A DNA stretch of 64,000 nucleotides from Sepioteuthis lessoniana (GCA_963585895.1 OY757904.1:62888008-62952007), one strand, 5' to 3'. Positions 21,033-32,766 are shown, counted from the first letter of the stretch. The notes: generated by a model from the sequence alone, not told the origin. Translations and numbers: made by a program.

Positions 21033-21360
21033 AATAGTGTTGACTGGGAGTCAATGGCACTTGGTGACGATCAGTTTCTCGCCTATGTGATCATCAGACA
21101 AAGATAATAGATTATTAAAGAAATTAACAAATCCCAAAATTGATGTTATATAATCACGTAAATAAACTAAATTTCTCTTCCTAGAATGACCTGCATACAA
21201 GGTGACCGTTCCTATCATATTCATACTACAGTATATAAAGGGATACCCATCACGTGGGAGCCTCTTGTTCTGATGATCAAATAGGCTAGAAAATGGCTGC
21301 CACTCAGCGCAGTTGACTGTGCGTCTACACTATTCAAGCCCATATCTACATATGCTCAGT
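21033..21360 (+). repeat. Family G repeat with inverted arms
   Basis: The left arm (gaatagtgttgactggga, cgatcagtttctcgcctatg, tgatcatcag) and the right arm in reverse (gaatagtgtagacgcaca, ccattttctagcctattt, gatcatcag) pair over about 65-70 bases. Between them lies a segment shared with 23110-23215 and 23437-23520. It resembles a foldback or MITE-like element. Each arm also carries a CTGATGA...GAAA order when read outward. Confidence 0.65.
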
Positions 21361-21385
21361 GTATTTATATGTTTATATATATATG

Positions 21386-21520
21386 GTACGTATCAAGAGT
21401 AAAGTGGAGCAATCCAGGGAAAGGAGTAGCGCCCTCCCCTACACCTCGGTGTAGTAGCTATTGAAAAGGGAGCCTTCTTATCGTCCTCGACTACAGTCGC
21501 CAACTTTACTTTACTATATA
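21386..21520 (+). repeat. SINE B, 3' half
   Basis: 'ggtacgtatcaagagtaaag' to 'cagtcgccaactttacttta'. The head is missing, truncated at the same internal point as at 17929. Confidence 0.85.
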
Positions 21521-21583
21521 TATATAAAACCATATAACTATATGAATAAGATATAGGAGGGCATGTGTGTATTTGTTAGTATT

Positions 21584-21640
21584 TATATATATATATATAT
21601 ATATATGCGCGCTTGCGCGCGTGTGTGTGTGTGTGCATAA
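21584..21640. repeat. (TA)n(GC)(TG)n microsatellite
   Basis: A TA run, then gcgcgcttgcgcgcg, then a TG run. The GC-rich part is palindromic. Confidence 0.95.
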
Positions 21641-21784
21641 ACAATAGGAAAATAGTTGTAAAGATTAAAATCTGGCAGGTGCTGTGAAGGTCAGCATCAG
21701 AACTATTTTAACAAGCGCAATGAAACTCTAGCGCCACAAAAAAGTTCGATTTCCTTATTTACTTTAACAGCATATCAACCTTTT

Positions 21785-22030
21785 AGGGGTTAGTGTTTTC
21801 CAATGGTCCGGGAGACCGGGGTTCAACCCTAGGTTGGGTCATACCAAAGACTTTAAAAATGGTACTTGATACATCTTTGCTTACTACTCAGCATTATAAG
21901 ATTCGTATCAAGGGTAAAGTGGAGCAATCCAGAGGATGGAGTAGAGCCTCACCCTACGCCTCGGTGTATTAGCTATTGAAAAGGGACCCTTCAGGTCACC
22001 CTGAACTAAAAGTCGCCGACTTTACTTATG
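21785..22030 (+). repeat. SINE B, near full-length
   Basis: The head has 'ggggttagtgttttccaatg' and B-box 'ggttcaaccctaggttgggt'. The body is 'tataccaaagac'-like, then 'aagggtaaagtggagcaatc', ending 'agtcgccgactttactta'. Confidence 0.85.
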
Positions 22031-22114
22031 TCGAGAGGTGTTCGTACGTTGATATTTGGATTTTTGAGTAGTTGTTTCTTAATTTTCGTTTTGTCCTATC
22101 GAATATGAATGATA

Positions 22115-22310
22115 TCAAATAGATCTATTTGACCAATAGATAAGCCCGTAACAGGTACTCCAACTTTGTTTTAGAGAAAACCTAGAAGTAATGACATTGA
22201 AGGAGTACTCTACTCACTCCAGACTCCCGAACAGGATCCTCACCCTCAGATGCAGTTTAGTGTCACACTCAAGACACCCTTTAAGTTTGAGTCAATCAGC
22301 AGATGCACAA
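22115..22310 (-). repeat. Family A head, older subfamily
   Basis: 'gaccaatagataagcccgta', 'acaggtactccaactttg', 'ggatcctcaccctcagatgc' and 'gtgtcacactcaagacaccc'. The body and tail are absent. Confidence 0.65.
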
Positions 22311-23105
22311 GTTAATAGATAATTTATCGTGCGGATGTACCACGGCTTGTCTAGAGGTGCCTTTCCGCGCCCAGATTTTGATGTGTGATTTTTGGTAATT
22401 GTATTAGCTGTGATATTTGAGAGAACCATTCGCAAAGACATCGAGAATAGTAATAGAAGAATGGTTCCCAAATAACGTGATATAAACGTCCCTGTATGAA
22501 GATCGCTGCCACAATTCGATGAACAAACAAGACTAGAAAATTATTTTCCTAGAACTTTGGAAAATTTTATTCCTTGGTTTTCTCACGTTTTCTTTGAGGC
22601 ATATTAAACTATCGCTTGCATTTCTCAAAGAAAGTTATCTCAAATTATCAAAAATCCTAATATATGAATTAAGAATGTCTAATTCATTGAATATAGTATA
22701 TTAAGACAGCATTCTTTTATTAATACAAGTGTGAGTAAAAATTATTGACAAATTAAGAATTGTTTCTTGGAGAAACTTAGACGTTTTCTTCCTATGTGAA
22801 TGTATACTTTGTTTCCGAGGTGAATTTTGACTTCTTTGAATGCATGTCGTCTTCACTGTTTGCGTATATATGTTTTTTTTTCTTCTTAGTTTTAATCCAT
22901 AAATCACGCACCATCTACACTCCTACCCTGCAATGAGGAAAGCGTCTCTGTGAATTAAATTTTATTTGCTTCCTCGACGAATTTGATCATCCGAACTAAT
23001 GTTAAGTAAAAATGTTAAAAAACCTTACTTCAAAACGTTCCATGACATTATAAGTGAAAAGGAAGTGTGTATCGCTTTATGAGCTATTTTATGAACATGT
23101 TAAGA
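22311..23105. other. Nothing recognised
   Basis: AT-rich, without recognisable repeat or gene signal. Confidence 0.45.
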
Positions 23106-23109
23106 AGGG

Positions 23110-23250
23110 TCAGCTGATTTGTGGATCATTCTAAGAAGGGCATTCTAGTTTATCTACGTTGTAATATTATATCATTTTTTGGATTTGTTAATTTCTCAAA
23201 TGGTCTATTATCTTTATATATATATATATATATATATACATATATATAAT
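23110..23250 (+). repeat. Family G fragment plus (TA)n
   Basis: 'gtggatcattctaagaaggg', 'cattctagtttatctacg' and 'ggatttgttaatttctcaaa' parallel the core of family G at 23437-23520. It ends in a TA microsatellite. Confidence 0.55.
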
Positions 23251-23257
23251 CATGTTG

Positions 23258-24035
23258 TTCAATATATACGCAGAGCATATGTAGATCTAAACTTGAATAG
23301 CTTAGACACAGAGCGAACAGGGCTGGGTGTCAGCCATTTTCTCGGCAATTTGATCATCAGAACAAGAGGCTCCCACGTGATGGATATCTCTTTATATACT
23401 GTTGTGTGAAAACATGGGTCACTATGTTTGTGGGTCATTCTATGAAGAGCATTCTAATTTATTCATGATGTCATATAATATCAATTTTGGGATTTGTTCA
23501 TTTCTTTAATAATCTATTATGCCCAGTCAGCTGGGGTGTGTAAAATACACCGAATACATTTCTGCAGAAGGTTAAGACTCCCCACCAAGTAGTGTCCTAG
23601 ATATGACCCTAAACACTCTGATGTTAAGGTTCTAGTAATGCTGGAGCTTTGGGATGTTAGCACCTGATAGCGTCCTATCTATGGGTCAAATAGAACTAAA
23701 CTGCGTACTTAAGCTAAACTGAACCGCTTGAAATAGAACTGTTTTTGTATGCTGAGTTGATTTGTTTGAAATAGAACTGTTTTTGAATTTGAAACTGTAC
23801 TTACCCTTAACTGAATTATTTAAAATAGAACTGTTTTGATATTTAACTGATTGTAAATAAAAAAATATACGTGTGCTAAACTGAATATTTTGAAATTTAA
23901 TTCGACGTCAAATGACCTGAAAAGCGTTGATACCCTATAAAACAAAACAAAACAACCAACCTTTAATTATCTATTCTCTCTGTTTGACGATCAAATATGC
24001 TCGAAATTGACAGTTACTCAGCGCCATTGATGACA
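23258..24035 (+). repeat. Family G copy split by family A
   Basis: Left part 23258-23520 (gagcatatgtagatctaaac, ccattttctcggcaatttga, tcatcagaacaagaggctcc). Right part 23965-24035 (tttgacgatcaaatatgctc, gacagttactcagcgcc). The two parts join cleanly when the family A element at 23521-23964 is removed. Confidence 0.7.
23521..23964 (+). repeat. Family A retroposon with TSD, inside family G
   Basis: Head starts 'gcccagtcagctggggtgtg' and the tail ends 'ataaaacaaaacaaaacaac'. The flanks aataatctattat (23508-23520) and aattatctattct (23965-23977) match at 11 of 13 bases and are the TSD. Insert length 444 bp. Confidence 0.88.
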
Positions 24036-24394
24036 ATTTCATTTCCTTTCAGGTCATATTGAAGCATCCTAATCTATTTTAAGTTCAAATGTTACTGTGC
24101 CCCTTTACAAAAGATTCAGGACATCAACATCTCCGGTGGAAGTGGGGGATTACTATGGATGCCAAATTTATTTGCTTTGTAAAAGAATTGAGCCAACCAG
24201 ATAGATTTAAAGGCAATATATTCTAGCTACCTCCCTCGTTGCTGCCATTTAAAACACAACTTAAGGTCAAGGTAAATCATAGGTCTAGTTTCCTCAAATC
24301 TAGTTTATTAACTGAGGAATCTATCAGTAATCATCATGCAAGGAAACAAGTAGAAAATTACATATTTTAATGGCGACCGTAGAGAAAACCCACC
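24036..24394. other. Nothing recognised
   Basis: No repeat family or coding signal. Confidence 0.4.
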
Positions 24395-24640
24395 TTGTCA
24401 GCCCGGCATATAATACGCTGACTGTATCTAGGGCTGATGGATTAGTACCCCGCAAAAGAAACAAAAACAAGGATTGTCCTGGGTGTGATACAAAAATCTA
24501 TCTGAGGGTGAGGCTCCTGTTCTGGATCTCAGGGGAGTATGGAATACCCTTGACATTGACATGATTCTCTGGTCCATTCTGACCCAGTGTAGTAGTACCC
24601 GTTTGTGTCCCATCTAAGAATCAACTAGTTCAATTAAAAA
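24395..24640 (+). repeat. Family A head, diverged
   Basis: 'cgctgactgtatctagggct', 'tgtcctgggtgtgatac', 'ggtgaggctcctgttctgga' and 'ctggtccattctgacccagt' follow the order of the family A head. The frames on both strands are shadows of this head. Confidence 0.65.
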
Positions 24641-24712
24641 GATGTTTGTATTATGAAGGAATACTTGATGTCTTGAAGCTATGTGTAAATTGTTTGGATA
24701 AAGAATAGTTCA

Positions 24713-24922
24713 TCATCATCATCATCATCTTGTCGTGCCGCCAGCACGTATATCCCATAACCTCTCTTGCCACTTCTCCCTATCGTTCATCGCTTCTGGT
24801 AGGTCCTCAGGGCTACATCTCGTATCCTCACAGAGCTGCTGTATGTAGGTTCGAGCTGGTCGCCCTGCTTTTGCTCGGCTATGTGAGGGGGTCCATAGGA
24901 TTACATCACTTATTGGAGGTAT
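24713..24922 (-). mobile_element. RTE-like LINE 3' end, short
   Basis: Starts with (CAT)n on the plus strand, i.e. an (ATG)n 3' tail. It continues 'gtcgtgccgccagcacgtat', 'aacctctcttgccacttctc', 'cctcagggctacatctcgta' and 'gggggtccataggattacat'. It is 5' truncated after about 200 bases. It is the first of two tails in the same orientation about 300 bases apart. Confidence 0.88.
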
Positions 24923-25011
24923 GATTATTTACTAAGTATTATCATCATTATTATTAGTTATTGTAACCATATAACTGGTTGCTTACAAAGGTCTATTATT
25001 AAATTGCAAAT

Positions 25012-25455
25012 CATCATCATCATCATGTCGTGCCGCTGGCACGGATATCCCAGACCCTCTCTCGCCACTTCTCCCTATCGTTCATCGCCTCCTGCAGGTC
25101 TTCAGGGCTACATCCCGTATCCTCACATAGCAGTTGTATGTATGTTCGCGCAGGTCGTCCTGCTTTTGCTCGGATATATGTGGGGGTCCATAGGATTACA
25201 TCACTTATGAGCCCGTCCCTGCTTCTCCAACAGTGTCCTGCATGTCTGGTTCGTCTAACTTGGATAGTTTTCGTGATAGGGGGCAGGTGACCGTATAGTT
25301 GGTGCCTTGTTAGGTGTTGCCGCCAGGACTTGTTCAATATTGCTCTCAACATTCACGTGTAATTGCTGTCCAGCTTCTTCTCCAGCCGTTTAGTAAGCAT
25401 CCAAGTGGTGCATCCATAGAGTAGTATCGATACGGCCGCTGCCTGGAAGAACTGT
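25012..25455 (-). mobile_element. RTE-like LINE 3' end, best kept coding copy
   Basis: The (CAT)n tail at 25012-25026 is followed on the minus strand by an open C-terminal frame from about 25352 to 25023. It has MLRAILNKSWRQHLTRHQLY, GHLPPITKTIQVRRTRHAGH, CWRSRDGLISDVILWTPTY, AKAGRPARTYIQLLCEDTGC and DLQEAMNDREKWRERV. Upstream part to 25455 is out of frame. The order RR.RHAGHCWRS, LWTP, GRP, CEDTGC is the hallmark of this LINE tail. Confidence 0.9.
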
Positions 25456-26276
25456 GTACAAATTATTTGTATTAGATAGTAATTCTTGATATCATATAAC
25501 TTGTTGGAATGTGTAAATTCGGCAGTAAATATCTGCTCGAATATAATCGAGTGTTTTGAAGTTGTGCCATTATCCCTCCGCTCCTACTGTTATTTAAGTG
25601 AGACTCTCAAAAGTTCTCCCTCTTCTTTTTGTTTTTCGTTTTTTTCAGTGCAAGCAGAAGACTGTCTGGCTTGCTCTTTTTTGCTTTCTGATCTCTTGTT
25701 TATTCACCTTCGACTTTAGGCCATTTTTCTTTAGCAAGGTGGTTTGAGCAAATAGGTACATTAATCGTTGAGGCTAAGCCTCTTATCCTTACAGGGTTTT
25801 TTATTGTTACAAGTTGAAACAATAAACCTACTGCAGGCTAATTGTGGTTTTGCTGTCCCCTTCAAAAGAAAGTTGAGTCTAAGGTCTGGAGGCGGAATTA
25901 TTGGACTTATTTGCCCACAAGAGAAGCGTTGGCCTGGTCTGTAAATGGTGTAAATGCCTCCGTAGACTCAACAGAAGAAAATTAGAGTTGAAACAGAAAG
26001 ATATTCACCTCTAAGAGGATGAAGTGGTGGTCTACTCGAAGTTCTCTAAAAGAAAATCGTAAACTTCGTTTCCGAAAAATCTACACAGGAAACTAGAAGA
26101 ACACGATTGTCCATGTTGTTTCTACACGTAAAAGGAGACGCCGAGAAAAAGAACAAACCCCAAAAATTGGCTTCAAAATGAACTTTGACATAAAATACCT
26201 TATGTTGCATATTGACCCCGGTCGAGCTGTCAAAATAAGAAATGCACCTGCGTAAATAACAGGTGCATCCGGTCGA
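25456..26276. other. Gene-less stretch, possible old repeat
   Basis: Contains a TC-rich patch at 25600-25720. At 25845-25990 there is a G-richer segment (gtctggaggcggaattattg) that could belong to an old LTR element ending in the candidate LTR at 26277. No protein domain is recognised. Confidence 0.35.
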
Positions 26277-26630
26277 TGGTATCAAGGGGATAACCTTGAC
26301 TGTCGACAGGTTGAATTGAGTGGGCGTAAAACAATAATATAAGTTCGAGTTAGTTGGAGATAAGATGCTGCAGAGAGAACCAGCACTCAGATCGAGCAGT
26401 TGAAGTTCAGATCAGTTGGAGAGAAGATGCTGGAATGAGGACCATGTCCCAGAGAGGCTGGGCCCCCCAGGCCCCCGTTTGAGCAGTCCAGGAGAAGTGG
26501 GGGTCAATATGTTGCAGTCTTTGTTCGGTCTCCAACTCTCACACACAACCCTTTCAATAAAGTGAGAGGTATATTTTTCTAAAGAACTGTGTCGCTCGTC
26601 TTTATTGCGTCGTTGTGTTTCTGCATGCAT
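26277..26630 (+). mobile_element. Candidate solo LTR fragment
   Basis: A GC-richer segment with a canonical AATAAA at about 26567, followed by 'gtgtcgctcgtctttattgc' and 'gtcgttgtgtttctgca', which looks like the R-U5 region and CA end of an LTR. A repeated phrase (gttggagataagatgctg, then gttggagagaagatgctg) lies upstream. No TSD was found and the 5' boundary is uncertain. Confidence 0.35.
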
Positions 26631-27743
26631 ATGTGTATGTATAGTTATTCATGGCTATACAACACCTAAGAATGATATTTTATCATTTAGAAAAGTTAAA
26701 CTGACAGTAGGTGGTTAACGGCATTGTTTCGTGCAGATCGGTCGTTATTTTTCTTATACCCTACTTCTTTTTTTGGCTATAATATTGCTGTAACTTGAAT
26801 GTAATTTTTGTTACCTTAAATTCAATGTTTTCGACAAGCATGGGGAAAAACACGCAAAGCCGAATTTTGTAAAGTTCATTTCTCTTTAAATAAATTACTT
26901 TTAGGGAACTGGTTGTTTTTATACATAAGAAATATAGACATACTTCTCTTTCAGGTAGCAAAAGTTAGTATCCCCATTCCTTCTTTTATACTATTCTCTA
27001 TCACTTCGCTAAGCCTAACATTTACAACTAAATAATTTCTAGAGCTAGGCAGATAAAGTCAGCATAGTAATTTAGTATATATATTGAGTTGAGCACATTT
27101 CTCATGAACTGTAAAAAAATCTTGATAAACAATTTCACAAAAAAATTAAATATAAACGTAGAGTGTAAAATCTTGCTATAAAATAACCCCAGACAAGTTG
27201 ATATTCCGTTAAAATTAATCATTCAACAGGAGAGAAACCATCAGATTGAACCAGGTATTTATTTATTTATTTATTTCTGGTAATGGACTTATTTCGTCTG
27301 GTCATCTTAAACCGACCATTAGTACAGAAGCAAACATTTGACTCCTACTGCTGCTGCTTCCTCCTCCTTTTCTGACTTGTTAGTCGCTCGTTTTATGTTT
27401 TGTGTTTTTTTTACTATTAGATATACCATCAAACGTATGTAAAAAATCACACGTCTTAGTAGTCTCTACAATTTCGACGAGGCGTTACATTAACATCTAC
27501 CCACCGAGGTCAAGCAAAGCTGTTGAATACATGACACTACCTAAGCGAATTATAACTGATATTTGTCTGAAGTTCGTTTGTTTGTTTGTTTTTTCTGTTT
27601 GGCAATAACGTTGAAAAACACCAAGAACTTTTACGGTCTGTTATGACAGAAAATAGGACTTTAAATTGAAAACTCAAAGGTCAGTTTAGCTGCTAATCTC
27701 AGTCTTTTTATATCTAGTGGAAAAATTACCTCACAAGTCCCCA
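26631..27743. other. Nothing recognised
   Basis: AT-rich. A short (TTTA)n run at about 27256-27275 and a trinucleotide-like ctgctgctgc at about 27348. No gene or family is recognised. Confidence 0.45.
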
Positions 27744-27769
27744 TATATATATATATATATATATATATA
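27744..27769. repeat. (TA)n microsatellite
   Basis: An alternating TA run that abuts the Tc1-like end. Confidence 0.95.
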
Positions 27770-28241
27770 CTACCAGTCAAAAGTATTTGGATATTCTTAA
27801 TGTTTTTGTATTTCTCATCCTAAAAGTGTTATTTTTAATAAAACAAGTTAAGCATGACAATGGTTTTATTTATTATACTAAATACAATTCTTCCTCAGTA
27901 ACTACGATCTTAGTATAACCAGATATCTTTGGAAAAATTGATTTGAAGAAGATATTCAAGCAGACAAATTTAAAAGAAAATTAAAATTTCCAGGACTACA
28001 GTGGATTACACTGTTTGGAGACGTCAGGAAACGGGACCAAAAAAAGACCTAACGTAGGGCTGGTAGACTAAAAGCAAAAAGCCTAGCAGATGACAATTTC
28101 ATCAGTCACCAGCTTGCTTGACAGAAATCTTGCTGCTCCAAACATCACTGCACAATTGATTTCTGCCAAGCAATGTCTGCTTTGGGACTCTTGTCTGGCT
28201 GCACTACCTGAACATCATCGAAGAAAAACCTTGATGGGAAT

Positions 28242-28245
<4 letters not shown>
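27770..28245 (+). mobile_element. Tc1-like element, left end and fragments
   Basis: Begins 'ctaccagtcaaaagtatttg', the usual start of Tc1-like inverted repeats, directly after TA. At 28075-28210 the plus strand encodes pieces resembling the middle of a Tc1 transposase, but with stops and frame changes. A TA/TG microsatellite replaces the rest. The end motif is characteristic; the internal match is weak. Confidence 0.55.

Positions 28246-28337
<92 letters not shown>
28246..28337. repeat. (TA)n(TG)n microsatellite
   Basis: A TA run passing into a TG run, about 92 bases in all. Confidence 0.98.
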
Positions 28338-28340
<3 letters not shown>

Positions 28341-28651
28341 AGATTGCGTTTGTTTGTGTGTATATGTTTCGAAAGAGTAAGAAATAGATTCAGGGATAAG
28401 GAGAGTAGAAGGAGGAGTAGAAAAATCGGGCAATTTGTTTTTTTATAAACTTAAAAAAACAAAAGAAATAAGAAAAATACATCGTTTGGAAATAAATAGA
28501 TATTATAGCATTGACTCTCTTTCCACGTCGGACTGTGAATTTTAAATGCAACACTGGTTTACAGCTTTTCTGCTCGGGGACCTCTCGTTCTTGTTGTTGG
28601 CTAACTGCCATTGGCCAAGCAGAAGAAACGTGACTGTAGAACAATACGTAA
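28338..28651. other. Nothing recognised
   Basis: A short GC-richer patch near 28545-28620. No repeat or gene is identified. Confidence 0.4.
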
Positions 28652-28682
28652 TATATATATATGTGTGTGTGTGTGGAACAGT

Positions 28683-28732
<50 letters not shown>
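28652..28732. repeat. (TA)/(TG) microsatellite cluster
   Basis: A short TA-TG run followed by about 48 bases of TA. Confidence 0.97.
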
Positions 28733-28736
<4 letters not shown>

Positions 28737-28894
28737 GTGTGTGCATGTGAGCGTGTGTGTGTACATGTGTTGTATTTTACCTATACGCGTGTGAATGCGT
28801 GTGAGAGTATGAAGATAAGATGGAGAAATATAAACGCAGAAAGAACGTGATTTTAAAACAAAAATAAGTAATGTGTGTGCATATCTCCATCTAT

Positions 28895-28897
28895 GTG

Positions 28898-28957
<60 letters not shown>
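28895..28957. repeat. (TG)n microsatellite
   Basis: About 58 bases of TG. Two neighbouring segments (near 28800-28870 and 28965-29030) share 'gcagaaagaacgtgatttta' / 'gtagaaagaatgtgatttta', suggesting a small duplication around the tract. Confidence 0.95.
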
Positions 28958-28959
<2 letters not shown>

Positions 28960-29750
28960 TCGGAGTGAGGAGGATGAAATATAGAGGTAGAAAGAATGTG
29001 ATTTTAGAATAAAAATATTTAATGTGGATGTTGGTGGGGGATAAAGTTTAATCCTAGGCCAAAATCTTACTAAAAGGAAAAGCTGTTAGATTCCTGGCAA
29101 AAATCGGACCCAATTATGAGAAGAATTGTCTTTGAGATTAGCTTGTTTTTTTTTTTACAACAAGGGCCTCCCATAGCACATTTTTGGAAATGCTATCTAA
29201 ACAGTAGATCTTAACAGATTCCTTCATCGATAAGTTACTCAGTTACTCTTTTGATGGGCATTCTGAATACACCTCAACCACCCTAAGAAACGAAGATGTT
29301 CATTTTGGAGTGCTTGTAAAGCATTGACGTAGAAATCTGAAACGGATATCAGACCCCGAGATGATTGTTATTGGTGAATTTTTCCAATGTGGGAATCTGA
29401 GGAACCAAGTTGAAATGGATTTTGTTGGTGACTGAAATCTAAATGGCAGAAAGATAACTCGTCTCGCATTTAGTTTGATTCTAAAAGTCAGTCAGAATTC
29501 GAACTTCAGGCGAAGTAGTTGCAAAAGTAAGACCAATCATTTGGACTCCCAGTAAAAAAAAAAAAAGGTCTTAGTTCTTAGGGGCTACTTTGAAATGACT
29601 TTGTTAAAGAACTTTCTCTTTCTCTGAAATGACGGGGAAAATCCATGAACAAAGAACCAGACCCTTTTTGTATACGCAGTAAAATACAAGGAAGACATAA
29701 AATGTGTTTTTTTTTTAACTTCATTCCATCAGCCAAACGTAAAATATCTA
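28958..29750. other. Nothing recognised
   Basis: Ordinary AT-rich sequence. One minus-strand frame at 29578-29802 has no recognised domain but leads into the inverted duplicate. Confidence 0.4.
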
Positions 29751-31565
29751 TTGACGGCTGGTAGATCTGTTCGGGACCAATTGACAACCTTTTGATACTC
29801 AAAAATATGACAACCTAAAACAAACTCACTGAATAATTCGGGCTGAGCTGCGGCGTCTGTTGCTGGTGTAAGGCGTTTGATTGGGGTGTAATAACCCGAG
29901 TAAGGAAGCGAGGGTCCTTTTGCTTTAAGGCTGCTATATTTGTTTTGCCTCCCATCAGGCAGGACTTGACAAAAGGTCATTTTATAGTGGAGGTTAGGTA
30001 GGGAGAAATTGCACATAAGTTGTGACTCGTGCGCTGTTGAACACTGCTGGTAACAGGATCACAAGATGCAATGTGATCAATGGTTGCTTAAGACTCCCGG
30101 CACGTAAGCTAGGTGACCTTGCTGGTCATAAATTCACTTATCTCAAAGGTTTCGGGCAATGAAAATATATTGTTGTCATTGTCACCAGGCACGTATGTCA
30201 GGCAATCAAGCTGTGGTGCCAGCCCAAAGGCGCTGTGGCGGAGTGGCTTTCGGAAAGTCACCTGTAAGTGACGGCTGATATTCTTAACAGAGAAGAGTTG
30301 TGTGCTTGTAGGATTCACACGTGTTGACAGCGGATAGGAAATTCAATTATATATAATAATGAAATAAATCATCATACCCTTAAGAGAAGCTTACAAATAC
30401 AATCCGTTCTGCTCAGCAGTTAGAAAATTCTTTCGAGACGGTTTGCACAATTAATTCATCTCTAAAAGAGCCAATATGATGGTACAAGAAAATTCTACTA
30501 GCTCTCTACTTGGCGATGTTAAATTTGTTGATATTAGGGCTCACTTCTGGTAACTGATGTTGTAAATGACATTACATTTTCATAAACAAGGATTTTCGAT
30601 GTGAGTAGCGGGTGAGGTACAACAAATATCGCAACAATATTATATACCATCCATGATATTACTCAGAAGATATAGTACAACGAGGATACAAGAGTAAATT
30701 GATCAGGGCGTGTAATATAACTATATATGTATGGTTGAATTAAGTATATGTGTGGAGGGGTGTTATGTGCCACAGTCGTCCAATATTTCTTCGCTGGGAA
30801 TACACATGAGAGGTAAATTAACGGCAGACAAGAGAAACTGTCGCTTGTGCTTGTTTATACTTAGACGTAGATGTTTATATCTACATAGGCGTTACCCGCA
30901 TATTTGTCGTCGTACGTCTGTTACTACAACACGATTTGGAAAAACTAAACGGATCTCCACAAACAGCTATAAGCCACGGGTACTAAAGGTCTGAGCTCTC
31001 GCTTTGTTTCAAGCATTTTTCAGGATTACATTACATTAACTGTATTAGAATTAACTTAAGACCCAATCATGACTCAACCAGCAAAAATAAGGAAATAAGA
31101 ACCAAGTGTCAACCTGAAGATTTGTATTATCTAAACTTGTATTAGTCTTATACGGTGAGTATAGCCTAAAACCTACGTTTTAATTAGAAGTTTTGGGGGG
31201 TCGTCTTATACTCATAGTCTTTTTATACGCTAAAGAATACAATATATTTTAATCATACTAAACAATTTTCAACCAACGGTCATCGACAGGGAGAAAAAAG
31301 TTATGAATAATTTTAAAGAATCGATATTCACAAAAAAAGCAATAATTCATCGTCTCTATGCCTTAAATAAGAATTGTTTTCGAATAGACAAATGTTTTTG
31401 AATTGTTTGTATCATAACATCTGCGAATCCTAACCAAATAACGTCCCGTATGGCAAGGTATGACATTATCAGAAGAATGATATGTCCATCTTAGAGAGGG
31501 ACCGTTTCAATCCAATCGTAACAGTTCAATTAAAAATTCAACGTTGGCATTTCTTTATGACATGT
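29750..31565 (-). repeat. Inverted duplicate, copy 1 (empty-site copy)
   Basis: Its reverse complement aligns with copy 2 at 35596-38215. The shared blocks include the pair of frames with ILRRR(R/C)LYLHRRY and CRRTSVTTT at 30731-30994 and 37402-37647, the blocks at 31030-31400 / 37050-37350, and the distal blocks near 29830-29960 / 38105-38190. It has no SINE or family A insert where copy 2 has them. The element class is unknown. The conserved frame is on the antisense strand relative to the second frame set, so its coding status is doubtful. Confidence 0.75.
30731..30994 (+). other. Conserved short frame in inverted duplicate copy 1
   Basis: The 87-residue frame shares LTADKR, LFILRRR, LYLHRRY and CRRTSVTTT with the 81-residue frame at 37402-37647 (minus). 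Conservation could reflect only the DNA duplication. A repeated arginine-rich pattern is visible, with no known domain. I do not claim a gene. Confidence 0.2.
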
Positions 31566-31599
31566 CTGAACCTCGTGCTTAGCGATGGCTCGAATATAG

Positions 31600-31880
31600 T
31601 TACGTGGGTCATTAATCTCATTAGGAAGTACAGGTGGTGCAAAGATTATCGTCGTAGAAAATGAACTCGGTAACCCACGTTCAAATTCTGGTTGAAATTA
31701 TATTCTTTTCTCTGTGCGCTAATGCTCTATATGAAGGCAATTGATAAATCTCCTCTTCTGTCCCAAATATACTAAAATAGTAAAAAAGACTATGTTCTCT
31801 TGCCTTGGAGGGCAACCAGTTTAGGAGAAAGAAATACTAGATTCAAAACCTGGAGCTTGGGTTTTTAAGTCAGTCGTACA
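31600..31880 (+). repeat. SINE C, decayed
   Basis: A tRNA-like head near 31630-31690 (caggtggtgcaaagattatc, gtcgtagaaaatgaactcgg, cgttcaaattctgg) and a body (tgcgctaatgctctatatga, aaccagtttaggagaaagaa) in SINE C order. Confidence 0.6.
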
Positions 31881-32751
31881 TTGTGTTTAACCACGTTTTT
31901 GCAATTGCCGTGGTGACATGGATACCAAGATGGATAATACCTTTCTCTTCCTTTGGACGGAATCATGGAGAGGAGATACTAGCTGTATTGGTAACTGTTG
32001 GTCTACCATACAAACTTGCCCAGATTTGAGTGGAGGACCGGGTTGAAAACCACCGTCTCGGAATATTGACGGAGAACTGAAAAGCCTATGATACTGAGTT
32101 TGAATACCTATCAGATTACTGTTGTACTAGGCTAAACAAAAATATGAATACATATTCATTGCTTCGAAAAAAACTTTTATTTACGTTTGAATTAATTTTA
32201 GACTAAACAGGATTAATAGGCAAGATACATCATCTGTCGAATTGTCTCGCTATATCATGTCAGAAAATGCTTTTAGTTCTGCTTTTAGATTCCGTTGTTA
32301 AATTTTCCCCTCATTTATTTGCTGAAAGTTTTGATACTCTCTTTAACGCATGTAAACACACACATAGACACACACGCGCGTGCGCGCAGCTTCCGTAGCC
32401 GAACACATAATTAGTTTAATTTTGCCTTGAAATTTTCAGTCTATAAAGTTGGATTGAGTTAATTAATAGACAAAATATTTTTTATCTACAGCTTTTGACG
32501 AAACACAGGATAGTACAAATGAAGCATTCCATACACACCTGATCTAACTTCAAGAATTTTTTTCTTGCCCCTCGTAAAGTGAAATATATGGATTATCCCA
32601 ATACTTACTCTATGTTAACCAACTTCAGATAGAACTTTGCTGATTTTGCTTCAAGAATATTTCAAGATCCTAATAGTCGACAAATTGATCAAACCTCCAT
32701 ACTTTTGATTCCATGCACACTAATATATTTAAATTTTATTTAGCTCTTTAT
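31881..32751. other. Nothing recognised
   Basis: A short CA/GC run at 32357-32388 includes the alternating purine-pyrimidine cacacgcgcgtgcgcgcag, which could adopt Z-DNA. No repeat family or gene. Confidence 0.45.
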
Positions 32752-32766
32752 AACTTTTAAGACTGG

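Noticed and set aside
24933-25460. LINE C-terminal frame as a host gene ending in poly-Asp
   Set aside because: The (GAT)n end is the LINE's microsatellite tail and the same protein occurs in six damaged copies in the window.
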